DNA of 64,000 nucleotides from Sphingobium sp. Ant17 (GTDB taxonomy: Bacteria > Pseudomonadota > Alphaproteobacteria > Sphingomonadales > Sphingomonadaceae). Position 1 is the first letter of the stretch. The number at the start of each line of letters is the position of its first letter. Under the pieces are notes generated by a model. The model had not been told where the DNA came from and made no database searches. It was given only the letters and a program-made list of their open reading frames with translations. A program made the translations under genes and the position numbers. Where the stretch lies: positions 1 through 64,000 of the forward strand of contig NZ_JEMV01000009.1 of NCBI RefSeq assembly GCF_000588875.1, read 5' to 3'. Of the stretch, positions 7,814 to 17,443 are shown piece after piece.

Positions 7814-9259
7814 ATGACCGACAATCCGATGCTGAAATTCGTGGGCAAGGGACAAGCCTACCCGGAAAAGCGCGCAGCCGACGACCGCGCCGACGATTTT
7901 CTGGAAATCAGCCGCAGCTTCATATTGGACAAGGCTGAGGAACAGGCGTCGCGCTGTTCGCAATGCGGTGTGCCCTATTGCTCGACCCACTGCCCGCTGC
8001 ACAACCACATCCCCGACTGGTTGCGCCTGACCGCCGAAGGGCGGCTGCGCGAAGCCTATGAGCTGTCGAACCTGACCAGCACCATGCCCGAAATCTGCGG
8101 CCGCATCTGCCCGCAGGATCGGCTGTGCGAGGGCAATTGCGTCATCGAATTTTCAGGCCATGGTGCTGTCACCATCGGCTCGGTCGAAAAATACATCACC
8201 GACACCGCCTGGAAGGAAGGGTGGGTCGAGCCATTGGTCGCGGGCAAGCCGACCGGCCAGTCGATCGGCGTGATCGGCGCGGGGCCTGCTGGCCTCACCA
8301 CGGCGGAATATCTGCGCGCGGCGGGGCATGAGGTGCATGTCTATGACCGGCATGACCGTGCCGGCGGCCTGCTGACCTATGGCATCCCCGGCTTCAAGCT
8401 GGAAAAGGACATCGTCATGTGCCGCGTTCAGCGCCTGAAGGATGGCGGCATCGTCTTTCACGAGAATTTCGAAGTCGGTCGCGATGCGACGATGGAGCAA
8501 CTGCGTACCAAGCATGACGCGATCCTGATCGCCACCGGCGTCTATAAGCCTCGCGACATCCGCGCGCCGGGTGTCGGCGCACCGGGCGTGGTCAAGGCGC
8601 TCGATTATCTCACCGCCTCCAACAAGGCCGGGTTCGGCGACGCCGTGCCAGAGCATGAAGACGGGACGCTGCTGGCGAGGGGCAAGAATGTCGTCGTCAT
8701 CGGCGGCGGCGACACCGCGATGGACTGCGTCCGCACCGCGATCCGCCAGGGGGCCAAATCGGTCAAATGCCTCTACCGCCGCGACCGCGACAATATGCCC
8801 GGATCGCAGCGCGAAGTAGCCAATGCCGAAGAAGAAGGCGTCGAGTTCGTCTGGCTGACCGCGCCGATCGCGTTCGAAGGCACCGAGCATGTCACCGGCG
8901 TGAAGGTTACCAAGATGCGCCTGGGTGCCCCCGACGCCTCAGGCCGTCGCGCGCCCGAACCCGATCCCGGCAGCGAACATACGTTGGAGGCCGACCTGGT
9001 CATCAAGGCACTTGGCTACGACCCCGAAGAGCTGCCCAAATTGTTCGGCGCGGACGATCTGTCGGTCACCCGCTGGGGAACGCTGCGCGTCGATCACAAG
9101 ACGATGATGACCAGCGTGGATGGCGTGTTTGCAGCGGGCGACATCGTGCGCGGCGCAAGCCTGGTGGTGTGGGCGATCCGTGATGGCCGCGATGTGACCG
9201 AGCATATGCACAAATATCTCAAGGCGAAGGCAAAAACCCGCGAGAGCGTCGCGGCCTAA
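7814..9259 (+). CDS. gltD: Glutamate synthase (NADPH) small subunit
   Basis: 481 residues. The N-terminal region holds the cysteine motifs for two [4Fe-4S] clusters (RCSQCGVPYCSTHCPLHN near residue 48 and ICGRICPQDRLCEGNC near residue 95). Then come an FAD-binding GAGPAGL motif near residue 156 and an NADPH-binding GGGDTAMDC motif near residue 297. The subunit takes electrons from NADPH and passes them to GltB. AGGGG is present before ATG 7814. It precedes gltB, the reverse of the E. coli gltB-gltD order. Confidence 0.96.
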   Translation: MTDNPMLKFVGKGQAYPEKRAADDRADDFLEISRSFILDKAEEQASRCSQCGVPYCSTHCPLHNHIPDWLRLTAEGRLREAYELSNLTSTMPEICGRICPQDRLCEGNCVIEFSGHGAVTIGSVEKYITDTAWKEGWVEPLVAGKPTGQSIGVIGAGPAGLTTAEYLRAAGHEVHVYDRHDRAGGLLTYGIPGFKLEKDIVMCRVQRLKDGGIVFHENFEVGRDATMEQLRTKHDAILIATGVYKPRDIRAPGVGAPGVVKALDYLTASNKAGFGDAVPEHEDGTLLARGKNVVVIGGGDTAMDCVRTAIRQGAKSVKCLYRRDRDNMPGSQREVANAEEEGVEFVWLTAPIAFEGTEHVTGVKVTKMRLGAPDASGRRAPEPDPGSEHTLEADLVIKALGYDPEELPKLFGADDLSVTRWGTLRVDHKTMMTSVDGVFAAGDIVRGASLVVWAIRDGRDVTEHMHKYLKAKAKTRESVAA

Positions 9260-9280
9260 GCGCCCTCATTCCACCCCAGC

Positions 9281-9342
9281 CCGTTCGGTTCGAGCTTGTC
9301 GAGAACGAGGCGCGGGGGTTCTCGACAAGCTCGAACGAACGG
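9281..9342. repeat. REP-like intergenic inverted repeat between gltD and gltB
   Basis: The arms at 9281-9306 and 9318-9342 are complementary over 25 positions with a single bulged base, separated by an 11-base G/C-rich loop. The core GTTCGAGCTTGTCGAGAAC resembles palindromes I associate with sphingomonad intergenic regions. The element fills most of the 92-base gltD-gltB gap and ends nine bases before the gltB start. A hairpin this strong in a transcript could stabilise the upstream RNA or lower read-through. A second full copy was not found in the window. Confidence 0.8.
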
Positions 9343-9351
9343 AAGAATAGG

Positions 9352-12300
9352 ATGGCGATGATGACCGACACTCCCTTCATGGCAAGCCCCGAAGAACGCG
9401 CGCGCATCGCCGCCGAGGGCATGTATCATCCCGATCTGGAGGGCGACGCTTGCGGCGTTGGCCTCGTCGCCGCCACCGATGGCCGCCCGTCGCGCCGTGT
9501 GGTCGCCTCGGCGATTGATGCGCTCAAGGCCGTGTGGCATCGCGGCGCGGTCGATGCTGATGGCAAGACCGGCGATGGCGCGGGCATCCATGTCGATCTG
9601 CCAGTGCGCTTCTTTGATGATGCTATTGCCGACTCCGGCCACAAGCCGCTGCCCAATCGCCTTGCCGTCGGCATGATCTTTCTGCCGCGCACGGACCTCT
9701 CCGCCCAGGAGACCTGCCGCACCATCGTCGAGAGCGAGATCATCGACGCGGGTTATACCATCTATGGCTGGCGCCAGGTGCCGGTGGACGTATCGGTCAT
9801 CGGCGAGAAGGCGCAGCGCACGCGCCCCGAAATCGAGCAGATCATGATCGCCGGGCCGATGCCCGAAGAGCGCGACCAGGCTGAGTTCGAAAAGGATCTC
9901 TATCTCATCCGCCGCCGGATCGAGAAGCAGGTGATCGCGGCGCAGATCAACGACTTCTACGTCTGTTCGCTGTCGTGCCGGTCGATCATCTACAAGGGGC
10001 TGTTCCTCGCGGAATCGCTGTCCGTCTTCTTTCCCGACCTGCAGGATGAGCGTTTCGAGAGCCGCGTCGCGATCTTCCATCAGCGCTATTCGACCAACAC
10101 CTTCCCGCAATGGTGGCTGGCCCAGCCGTTCCGCACGCTCGCCCATAATGGCGAGATCAACACGATCCGCGGCAACAAGAATTGGATGAAGAGCCACGAA
10201 ATCAAGATGGCGAGCCTCGCCTTTGGCGAGCAGTCGGAGGACATCAAGCCGGTGATCCCGGCGGGCGCGTCCGACACCGCCGCCCTCGACGCCGTGTTCG
10301 AGGCGATCTGCCGCTCTGGCCGCGATGCACCGACCGCCAAGCTGATGCTGGTGCCCGAAGCCTGGCAGAGCGAGAGCGCGGAACTGCCCAAGCCCCATGC
10401 CGACATGTATGAATATCTCGCCAGCGTCATGGAGCCGTGGGACGGCCCCGCTGCGCTGGCGATGACCGACGGCCGCTGGGTCGTGGCCGGGGTGGATCGC
10501 AATGCGTTGCGCCCGCTGCGCTACACGCTGACCGGCGACAATCTGCTGATCGTCGGGTCCGAAACCGGCATGGTCGTGGTTCCCGAAACGACGATCGTGC
10601 GCAAGGGCCGCATGGGTCCGGGCCAGATGATCGCGATCGACCTGCAGGAAGGCGAGCTGTATGACGACGCCGCGATCAAGGACCGGATCGCGGGCGAGCG
10701 CCCTTATGGCGAGTTGATCAAGGATTTCATGGCGATCGGCGACCTGACCGACGCGCCGACCGCCCTGCCCGGCTGGGACAAGGCGGAACTGACGCGGCGG
10801 CAGGTGGCGGCCAATTTGACGCTAGAGGATCTGGAACTGATCCTGGCCCCCATGGTCGAGGATTCGAAGGAAGCCATCGGCTCGATGGGCGACGATACGC
10901 CGCTTGCGGTCATTTCCGACAAACCGCGCACGATCAGCCATTTCTTCCGCCAAAATTTCAGCCAGGTCACCAACCCGCCGATCGATCCGTTGCGCGAACG
11001 GCATGTGATGAGCCTGAAAACGCGCTTTTCCAACCTGCACAACATATTGGAGCAGGATGCGCAGAACAGCCATGTGCTGGTGCTGGAATCGCCAGTGCTG
11101 ACCAGCGCCGAATGGGCGCGGTTGAAGGCGCATTTCGGCCCGGCGGTGGCGCAGATCGACTGCACCTTCCCCGCCAGCGGCGGCCAGGAGCAGTTGCGCG
11201 CGGCGATCGCCCGCATCAGGGAAGAAGCCGAACAGGCGGTGCGCGAAGGCCGCACCGAAATTTTCCTGACCGACGAAAATGTCGACGCCGATCGTGCCGC
11301 GATAGCAGGCGTGCTGGCGGCGGCGGCGGTCCACACCCATCTGGTGCGCAAAGGGCTGCGGTCCTATGCATCGATCAACGTGCGCTGCGCCGAAGCGGTC
11401 GACACCCATTATTTCGCGGTGCTGATCGGCGTCGGCGCGACCACGGTGAACGCCTATCTGGCCGAAGCCAGCATTGCCGACCGGCACGCGCGCGGCCTGT
11501 TCGGCGACCTGTCGCTCGACACCTGTTTCGAACGCTATCGCACCGCCATCAACGAAGGCCTGCTCAAGATCATGTCCAAAATGGGCATTGCGGTCATCAG
11601 CAGCTATCGTGGTGGTTATAATTTCGAGGCGGTGGGCTTGTCCCGGGCGCTGGTCAATGATCTCTTCCCCGGCATGCCGGCAAAGATTTCGGGCGAAGGC
11701 TATGCCTCGCTCCATTACAGCGCGATGCTGCGGCACGAAAAGGCCTTCGACAGCGCGGTGGTGCGTCTGCCGATCGGCGGCTTCTACCGCCAGCGCGACG
11801 GTGGCGAGGCACATGCCTACTCGGCGCAGCTGATGCATTTGTTGCAGACGGCGGTCGCGACCGACAGCTATTCGACCTATCTGCAATTTTCGCGCGGCGT
11901 GCGCGATCTGCCGCCGGTCTATCTGCGCGACCTGATGGAGTTCAATTTCGCCCGCGAAGCCGTGCCGATCGACGAGGTGGAAGCCACCACCGAGATCCGC
12001 AAGCGCTTCGTGACGCCGGGCATGTCGCTCGGCGCATTATCGCCCGAAGCGCATGAGACGCTGGCCATCGCCATGAACCGGATCGGCGCGAAGGCGGTGT
12101 CGGGCGAAGGCGGCGAGGACGCCAACCGTTTCAAGCCCTATGAAAATGGCGACAATGCCAACAGCGTGATCAAGCAGATCGCGAGCGGCCGTTTTGGCGT
12201 CCATGCCGAATATCTGGCATCGGCCGAGGAAATTGAGATCAAGGTCGCGCAGGGGGCCAAGCCCGGCGAAGGCGGGCAGTTGCCCGGCTTCAAGGTGACC

Positions 12301-13899
12301 GAGTTCATCGCCAAGCTGCGCCATTCGACGCCCGGCGTGACGCTTATCTCGCCGCCGCCGCATCACGACATCTATTCGATCGAGGATCTGGCCCAGCTCA
12401 TCTACGACTGCAAGCAGATCAACCCGCGCGCGCGCGTCTGCGTCAAGCTGGTGAGCCAAGCTGGCATCGGCACGGTCGCGGCAGGCGTGGCGAAGGCGCA
12501 TGCCGACGTCATCCTGATCGCGGGCCATGTCGGCGGCACCGGTGCCAGCCCCCAGACCAGCATCAAATATGCCGGGACGCCTTGGGAGATGGGCCTGTCG
12601 GAAGCCAATCAGGTGCTGACCCTCAACGGGCTGCGGCATCGGGTGAAGCTGCGCACCGATGGCGGGCTCAAGACCGGACGCGACATCGTGATCGCGGCGA
12701 TCCTGGGCGCGGAGGAATATGGCATCGGCACGCTGTCGCTGGTCGCCATGGGCTGCATCATGGTGCGTCAGTGCCACAGCAACACCTGTCCGGTCGGCGT
12801 GTGTGTGCAGGATGAAAAGCTGCGCGCCAAGTTCACCGGCACGCCGGAAAAGGTCATCAACCTGATGACCTTCATCGCCGAAGAAGTGCGCGAAGTGCTG
12901 GCGCGGCTGGGCTTCCGCAGCCTGGATGAAGTGATCGGGCGGACCGAATTGCTCAAGCAGGTTAATCGTGGGGCCGAGCATCTGGACGATCTGGATCTCA
13001 ATCCGATCCTGGCCAAGGTGGATGCTCCCGATGACCAGCGCCGCTTTAGCCTGACCCAATGGCGTAACGACGTGCCAGACAGTCTGGACGCGCAGATGAT
13101 GCGCGATGCCAAGGCCGTGTTCGAGCGCGGCGAGAAGATGCAGCTGACCTATACGGTGCGCAACACCCACCGCGCGGTCGGCACCCGGCTGTCGTCGGCG
13201 GTTACCGACAAGTTCGGTATGTCGACGCTGGCCGACGGGCACCTGACCGTGCGGCTGCGCGGGTCGGCGGGCCAGTCGTTGGGCGCGTTCCTGTGCAAGG
13301 GCATCACGCTCGAAGTGTTCGGCGATGCCAATGACTATGTCGGCAAGGGATTGTCGGGCGGCATCATCGTCGTGCGCACGACCGTCTCCAGCCCGTTGAC
13401 GAGCAAGGACAACACCATATTGGGCAACACCGTCCTCTATGGCGCGACCAGCGGCAAGCTGTTCGCGGCGGGCCAGGCCGGTGAACGCTTCGCTGTCCGC
13501 AATTCGGGCGCGCAGGTCGTGGTCGAAGGCTGCGGCGCCAATGGCTGCGAATATATGACCGGCGGAACGGCGGTGATACTGGGCAAGACCGGTGCCAATT
13601 TCGGCGCGGGCATGACGGGCGGCATGGCCTTCATCCTGGATGAGGATGGCAGCTTCCCATCGCGCGCCAACGCCGAAGGCATCCTCTGGCAGCGGCTGGA
13701 AAGCGCCCATTGGGAAGCGGAACTGAAGGCGCTGATCGCCCAGCATGCGGTGTCGACCGATAGCAAATGGTCGAACACCATATTGGACGATTGGGATCGC
13801 TGGCGTCGCTATTTCTGGCAGGTATGCCCCAAGGAAATGGTGACCCGCCTCGCCTATCCGCTCAGCGATGCGCCAGCAGAGGTCGTGGCCGCCGAATAA
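9352..13899 (+). CDS. gltB: Glutamate synthase (NADPH) large subunit
   Basis: 1515 residues, full length for the family. The order is: a class II glutamine amidotransferase domain whose nucleophile Cys34 (GDACGVGL) is exposed by removal of the short propeptide; a central linker domain; the FMN-binding synthase domain (GEGGEDANRF near residue 922, GGTGASPQTS near 1062); a [3Fe-4S] cluster motif (CIMVRQCHSNTCPVG near 1140); and the C-terminal GXGXG beta-helix. It makes glutamate from glutamine and 2-oxoglutarate. ATG 9352 is preceded by GGAAG; ATG 9358 and 9361 are close alternatives. Confidence 0.97.
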   Translation: MAMMTDTPFMASPEERARIAAEGMYHPDLEGDACGVGLVAATDGRPSRRVVASAIDALKAVWHRGAVDADGKTGDGAGIHVDLPVRFFDDAIADSGHKPLPNRLAVGMIFLPRTDLSAQETCRTIVESEIIDAGYTIYGWRQVPVDVSVIGEKAQRTRPEIEQIMIAGPMPEERDQAEFEKDLYLIRRRIEKQVIAAQINDFYVCSLSCRSIIYKGLFLAESLSVFFPDLQDERFESRVAIFHQRYSTNTFPQWWLAQPFRTLAHNGEINTIRGNKNWMKSHEIKMASLAFGEQSEDIKPVIPAGASDTAALDAVFEAICRSGRDAPTAKLMLVPEAWQSESAELPKPHADMYEYLASVMEPWDGPAALAMTDGRWVVAGVDRNALRPLRYTLTGDNLLIVGSETGMVVVPETTIVRKGRMGPGQMIAIDLQEGELYDDAAIKDRIAGERPYGELIKDFMAIGDLTDAPTALPGWDKAELTRRQVAANLTLEDLELILAPMVEDSKEAIGSMGDDTPLAVISDKPRTISHFFRQNFSQVTNPPIDPLRERHVMSLKTRFSNLHNILEQDAQNSHVLVLESPVLTSAEWARLKAHFGPAVAQIDCTFPASGGQEQLRAAIARIREEAEQAVREGRTEIFLTDENVDADRAAIAGVLAAAAVHTHLVRKGLRSYASINVRCAEAVDTHYFAVLIGVGATTVNAYLAEASIADRHARGLFGDLSLDTCFERYRTAINEGLLKIMSKMGIAVISSYRGGYNFEAVGLSRALVNDLFPGMPAKISGEGYASLHYSAMLRHEKAFDSAVVRLPIGGFYRQRDGGEAHAYSAQLMHLLQTAVATDSYSTYLQFSRGVRDLPPVYLRDLMEFNFAREAVPIDEVEATTEIRKRFVTPGMSLGALSPEAHETLAIAMNRIGAKAVSGEGGEDANRFKPYENGDNANSVIKQIASGRFGVHAEYLASAEEIEIKVAQGAKPGEGGQLPGFKVTEFIAKLRHSTPGVTLISPPPHHDIYSIEDLAQLIYDCKQINPRARVCVKLVSQAGIGTVAAGVAKAHADVILIAGHVGGTGASPQTSIKYAGTPWEMGLSEANQVLTLNGLRHRVKLRTDGGLKTGRDIVIAAILGAEEYGIGTLSLVAMGCIMVRQCHSNTCPVGVCVQDEKLRAKFTGTPEKVINLMTFIAEEVREVLARLGFRSLDEVIGRTELLKQVNRGAEHLDDLDLNPILAKVDAPDDQRRFSLTQWRNDVPDSLDAQMMRDAKAVFERGEKMQLTYTVRNTHRAVGTRLSSAVTDKFGMSTLADGHLTVRLRGSAGQSLGAFLCKGITLEVFGDANDYVGKGLSGGIIVVRTTVSSPLTSKDNTILGNTVLYGATSGKLFAAGQAGERFAVRNSGAQVVVEGCGANGCEYMTGGTAVILGKTGANFGAGMTGGMAFILDEDGSFPSRANAEGILWQRLESAHWEAELKALIAQHAVSTDSKWSNTILDDWDRWRRYFWQVCPKEMVTRLAYPLSDAPAEVVAAE

Positions 13900-13903
13900 G
13901 CGA

Positions 13904-14404
13904 TTAGGGGTGGTCGCTTTCGATCGTCGGCATGACGATCAAGGGTGCCACCCCTTGCGACGCTGGGATCGGCTTAAGCTGAGGTGTGCTGGCCTTGGAC
14001 AAGGGGTCTGCGATTGGCTTGCGGGGCATAGCGTCCGCGATCATCGCGTCATCCGTTGGAGGATAATCTTGCGCCAGATAGTCCTGCACCACAGGATCAC
14101 GGCTTCCCTCGATCAGGGCATCGCTATCCATCCCGGCCATGTCGGCGGCAAAGCGCCGTTCGGTTAACGTCGGCCCGCAACCGATGCAGCGAATCACCGT
14201 TGGTCCCTGATCACTCGTTACCCCATCGTCGGGCAGCGAAGCACCGCCGACAGTATCCAAATAGGCGCTTTCCTCGGTTGGGCTCCATTTTTCGGTTGGA
14301 GTTGTCTGTTTCTGTGGGCTGGTCACAAAGGTGCCTAGCCCAAGACCCATCGCGACAGATGCAGCTACAGTCATACCTGACACCATCCACCACTGCCCCG
14401 GCAT
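13904..14404 (-). CDS. Hypothetical membrane-anchored protein
   Basis: 166 residues. A single N-terminal hydrophobic helix (VSGMTVAASVAMGLGLGTF) is followed by a polar, Pro- and Asp-rich region, so the protein is probably anchored in the inner membrane with its tail in the periplasm. A CIGCGP pair of cysteines lies near residue 73, a possible metal or disulfide site. It is convergent with gltB with only four bases between the stop codons. I do not recognise the family. Confidence 0.6.
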   Translation of the reverse strand: MPGQWWMVSGMTVAASVAMGLGLGTFVTSPQKQTTPTEKWSPTEESAYLDTVGGASLPDDGVTSDQGPTVIRCIGCGPTLTERRFAADMAGMDSDALIEGSRDPVVQDYLAQDYPPTDDAMIADAMPRKPIADPLSKASTPQLKPIPASQGVAPLIVMPTIESDHP

Positions 14405-14550
14405 CGCGCTTTTCTCCTCCCAAGGTCACTAAATCGATACAAAATCATCATTCATAACGCAGATGCAGATAGGTTGTTGCATGGTGCAAAAGCCTTTGCT
14501 AATGGCCACCGCCTACCAGGTGCCGGCCCTGCCGGTTTCCCTTTGAATGT

Positions 14551-14637
14551 GCGGTCGTGGCGGAACTGGTAGACGCGCAACGTTGAGGTCGTTGTGGCCG
14601 AAAGGCCGTGGAAGTTCGAGTCTTCTCGACCGCACCA
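14551..14637 (+). tRNA. tRNA-Leu(GAG)
   Basis: 87 bases including an encoded CCA. The acceptor stem pairs GCGGTCG (14551-14557) with CGACCGC (14627-14633). The anticodon stem CAACG/CGTTG encloses the loop TTGAGGT, giving anticodon GAG at 14585-14587. A long variable arm (TGGCCGAAAGGCCG) and the T loop GTTCGAGTC are as expected for a class II leucine tRNA. Confidence 0.97.
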
Positions 14638-14729
14638 CCCCCCCGTCGCCTAATGGCGAGCATGGCTGGCACAGTCGGTCCCTCGCGATCGAAGCGTCCG
14701 AAGTGGCCTCTCCCAGTCCGACAAACGCA

Positions 14730-14743
14730 CTGATCTAGATCAT
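14730..14743. promoter_or_regulatory. FNR/FixK-type palindrome upstream of the stress cluster
   Basis: The sequence CTGATCTAGATCAT contains a perfect 12-bp palindrome TGATCTAGATCA and matches 12 of 14 positions of the FNR/FixK consensus TTGAT-N4-ATCAA, differing only at the two outer bases. It lies 87 bases before the DUF892 gene, within a 193-base gap. This suggests control by a CRP/FNR-family regulator. No experimental support is visible. Confidence 0.4.
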
Positions 14744-14830
14744 GCTGGTTGCTTTTACAGGAACCGCTGCGTCACCCCACGCGCTCCATGACCATGTTGG
14801 ACATGCCGTCCGGCGATGTGGAGAACAGCG

Positions 14831-15334
14831 ATGTCGACCCCTGAAAGCCTGCAAGACGTCTATATCGACGAACTGAAAGATCTCTGGTCCGCCAATGACC
14901 AGATGCTCAAGGTCATCAAGAAAATCACGTCCAAGGCGAGCGACGCCTCGCTCAAGGACATGCTGACCAAGAGCCAGGAGGGTATCGCCAGCCACACGGC
15001 CATCCTTAAGGAATTGATCGCCGGACAGGATGAAAAGGTTTCGAAGGACCATTGCAAGGGCATGGAAGGCCTCGCCGCCGAAGCGATCAAGCATGTGGTC
15101 GAGGAAGGGCCTGAGAAAGGCCCCGTTCTCGATGTCCTCATCATCGCGCAATATCAGCGTATGACCCATTATGGCATCGCCGGGTTCGGCACCGCCGCCG
15201 CTTTCGCCAAGGCCCTTGGCCTCAAGGACGACAATAAGAAGCTGCGCGACGCGACCAAGGACATTTACGCGAGCGACGCATTCATGACGAAACTCGCGGA
15301 AACCTCGGTCAATCTGGAGGCCGAAGACGCCTGA
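14831..15334 (+). CDS. DUF892 (YciE/YciF-like) ferritin-like stress protein
   Basis: 167 residues, nearly all helical. The opening MSTPESLQDVYIDELKDLW is typical of the YciF family, a ferritin-like four-helix bundle with a dimetal site. Acidic and His residues suited to metal binding occur at DELKDLW, ASHTAILKELI, EEGPE and QYQRMTHY. Family members are induced by osmotic or general stress; their reaction is not established. GGAGA lies six bases before ATG 14831. The next genes are transcribed the same way and probably form a stress operon. Confidence 0.88.
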   Translation: MSTPESLQDVYIDELKDLWSANDQMLKVIKKITSKASDASLKDMLTKSQEGIASHTAILKELIAGQDEKVSKDHCKGMEGLAAEAIKHVVEEGPEKGPVLDVLIIAQYQRMTHYGIAGFGTAAAFAKALGLKDDNKKLRDATKDIYASDAFMTKLAETSVNLEAEDA

Positions 15335-15405
15335 TCGCGCGCCGTCCGCCCGGCCCGTCCGGGCGGATGGCCTGTCCCGTCTAGCTTGACGATAGGAGAA
15401 CGGCC

Positions 15406-15981
15406 ATGACCATGGCGAAAGACGACGCACCGGCAACAACCTCCAAAATTAGGGAGGTTCGCGCAGAAGAGGTGGCCATGATGCCCCTCAGCAAAGGCGA
15501 CTCCCTGCTGGGCCGGACGGTTACGATCAATCGACCGCGGGCTGAGCTTTTTGCCTATTGGTCGGACCTCACCAAACTGCCGACCTTCATGGACAATGTC
15601 GAACGCATCGACATGCTGTCCAACACCCGATCCCATTGGGTGGTCAAGGCACCGGCGGGGAAAACCGTCGAATGGGATGCCATCATCACGGACAAGCGGG
15701 AGGGCGAATTGATCGCCTGGGCTTCGACCGAAGGCGCGGACATTCCCAATAGCGGCCGCATCGAATTTCGCGATGCGGGAGACCGAGGCACCATCGTTAC
15801 CGCGACGATCGCCTATGATCCGCCCGCTGGCATCATCGGCAAGGTCGTCGCCAAATTGTTCCAGCGCGAACCCGCCATTCAGGCGCGCCGTGATCTTCGC
15901 CGGTTCAAGCAACTCATGGAAACAGGCGAAATCGCAACCGCATCCTGGACACAAAAGCAATTGCAAGAGGAGACAGCCTGA
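15406..15981 (+). CDS. SRPBCC-fold (cyclase/dehydrase-like) protein
   Basis: 191 residues. The central region ([20 protein letters not shown], then [14 protein letters not shown]) is the start of a START/Bet v1-like SRPBCC domain, which has a deep hydrophobic pocket. The C-terminal helix [26 protein letters not shown] is the usual end of the cyclase/dehydrase subfamily. A charged N-terminal tail of about 30 residues precedes the domain. AGGAGA lies seven bases before ATG 15406. Linkage to DUF892 and the alcohol dehydrogenase is recurrent in proteobacteria and points to stress physiology, but no ligand is known. Confidence 0.85.
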   Translation: MTMAKDDAPATTSKIREVRAEEVAMMPLSKGDSLLGRTVTINRPRAELFAYWSDLTKLPTFMDNVERIDMLSNTRSHWVVKAPAGKTVEWDAIITDKREGELIAWASTEGADIPNSGRIEFRDAGDRGTIVTATIAYDPPAGIIGKVVAKLFQREPAIQARRDLRRFKQLMETGEIATASWTQKQLQEETA

Positions 15982-17183
15982 TGCGCGCGCTCACCTGGCA
16001 CGGCAAACATGACGTGCGCGTCGACACGGTCGACGATCCCGAAATCCTCAATCCGCGCGACGCGATCATCAAAATCACGTCCACCGCCATCTGCGGCTCC
16101 GACCTGCATCTCTATGACGGCTATATCCCCACCATGGAGGCGGGCGATATCCTTGGCCATGAATTTATGGGCGAAGTGGTCGAAACCGGTCCTGGATCGA
16201 CGCTCAAAAAGGGTCAGCGCGTCGTCGTGCCCTTCACGATCGCCTGCGGCAGTTGCTACCATTGCGGCAAGCATCAATATTCCGCCTGCGACAATGGCAA
16301 TCCCGCCGACACGCAGGATATCGGCCAGGAAATGTATGGCCAGCCCATGTCCGGCCTGTTCGGCTACAGCCATCTGACCGGTGGCTATGCCGGGGGTCAG
16401 GCGGAATATGTCCGCGTGCCGTTCAGCGATGTCGGGCCGATCGTCGTGCCAGACGGCCTAACCGACGATGAGGTTCTATTCCTATCGGACATTCTGCCTA
16501 CCGGATGGCAGGCAGCGGAAAATGCCGATATCGAACCCGGCGATACGGTCGCGGTCTGGGGATGCGGCCCGGTCGGCCTGTTCGCGGTGCAATCGGCCTT
16601 CCTGATGGGCGCGCATCGCGTCATCGCCATCGACCATTTCCCCCACCGACTGGCACTGGCCAAACGCTTCGGCGCAGAGACGATCAATTTCGAGGAATCG
16701 AAAACTTATGAAGCGCTGATGGAAATGACGGGCGGCATCGGCCCCGACGCCGTGATCGACGCGGTCGGCCTCGAAGCCCATGGCTTTTTCGTCGATAATG
16801 TTGTCGATCAGATCAAGGCATCCCTGTTCCTGGGCACCGACCGCATTCATTCGATCCGCCAGGCGATCCACGCCTGCAGAAAGGGCGGCCGCGTCTCGAT
16901 GCCTGCCGTCTATGGCGGCTTTGTCGATAAATTTCCCTTGGGCGCGTTCATGGAAAAGGGGCTGACGCTCAAGACCGGCCAGACCAGCGTGCAACATTAT
17001 ATGCCCGCGCTGCTCAACGCGATCATCGAGGGCCAGATCGACACGACCTTCCTGATCTCGCATCGCATGAGCCTGGAAGACGCACCCAAGGGCTATAAGA
17101 TGTTTCACGACAATCAGAATGACGTGACCAAGATCATCCTGAAGCCCGATTTCGCGCCTTCGTCAGCCATCGCGGCAGAATAG
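15981..17183 (+). CDS. Zinc-dependent alcohol dehydrogenase (formaldehyde dehydrogenase-like)
   Basis: 400 residues, medium-chain dehydrogenase family. The catalytic zinc site is indicated by ICGSDLH (Cys near residue 38) and GHEFMGEV (His-Glu near residue 60). A structural zinc lobe follows with cysteines in [17 protein letters not shown]. The NAD-binding motif [10 protein letters not shown] is near residue 193. The insert after the structural zinc lobe ([19 protein letters not shown] and onward) is typical of the glutathione-independent formaldehyde dehydrogenase branch. The real substrate is unknown. Start and upstream stop overlap by one base (TGATG), so it is coupled to the SRPBCC gene. 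Confidence 0.9.
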   Translation: MRALTWHGKHDVRVDTVDDPEILNPRDAIIKITSTAICGSDLHLYDGYIPTMEAGDILGHEFMGEVVETGPGSTLKKGQRVVVPFTIACGSCYHCGKHQYSACDNGNPADTQDIGQEMYGQPMSGLFGYSHLTGGYAGGQAEYVRVPFSDVGPIVVPDGLTDDEVLFLSDILPTGWQAAENADIEPGDTVAVWGCGPVGLFAVQSAFLMGAHRVIAIDHFPHRLALAKRFGAETINFEESKTYEALMEMTGGIGPDAVIDAVGLEAHGFFVDNVVDQIKASLFLGTDRIHSIRQAIHACRKGGRVSMPAVYGGFVDKFPLGAFMEKGLTLKTGQTSVQHYMPALLNAIIEGQIDTTFLISHRMSLEDAPKGYKMFHDNQNDVTKIILKPDFAPSSAIAAE

Positions 17184-17207
17184 CCGAAAACGCATTGGAG
17201 ACACGAC

Positions 17208-17426
17208 ATGCCAAGTAATGAAAATGGGCTCGACCCCAATGTCGGCCAGGACGAAGACATGCCCCGACGTGGGCCGATGGGCGACGTCATCCCCGATGAA
17301 GACGATCCCGACGCCCGGACCCGCGGCGGAAAGCCACAGGAAGATGTCGAAGATCGTCCGAATGTAGGCACCGTTACGCCGGAGGATTATCCGGCTAAGG
17401 ACCGCGCCGATTCTCGTCCCGATTAA
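17208..17426 (+). CDS. Small acidic, probably disordered protein of unknown function
   Basis: 72 residues, rich in Asp, Glu, Pro, Gly and Arg with almost no hydrophobic residues. TTGGAGACACGAC before ATG 17208 gives a good ribosome binding site, and the gene is 24 bases after the dehydrogenase, so it probably closes the same operon. The composition resembles hydrophilin-like stress proteins. That comparison is based on composition only. Confidence 0.65.
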   Translation: MPSNENGLDPNVGQDEDMPRRGPMGDVIPDEDDPDARTRGGKPQEDVEDRPNVGTVTPEDYPAKDRADSRPD

Positions 17427-17443
17427 GAGGATAATGGGGCGCT

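Noticed and set aside
12037-13746. 569-codon open frame antisense to gltB
   Set aside because: It lies inside a certain gene, has no family resemblance and shows the His/Arg/Asp-rich composition of shadow frames in GC-rich DNA. The same holds for the long antisense frames over the S41 protease (1363-2949), ask (23520-25034) and the MFS genes (25110-26312).
14760-14790. GGAAC as a possible EcfG general-stress -35 element ahead of the DUF892 gene
   Set aside because: No CGTT-like -10 is found 16-18 bases downstream, so the two-part consensus is not met.
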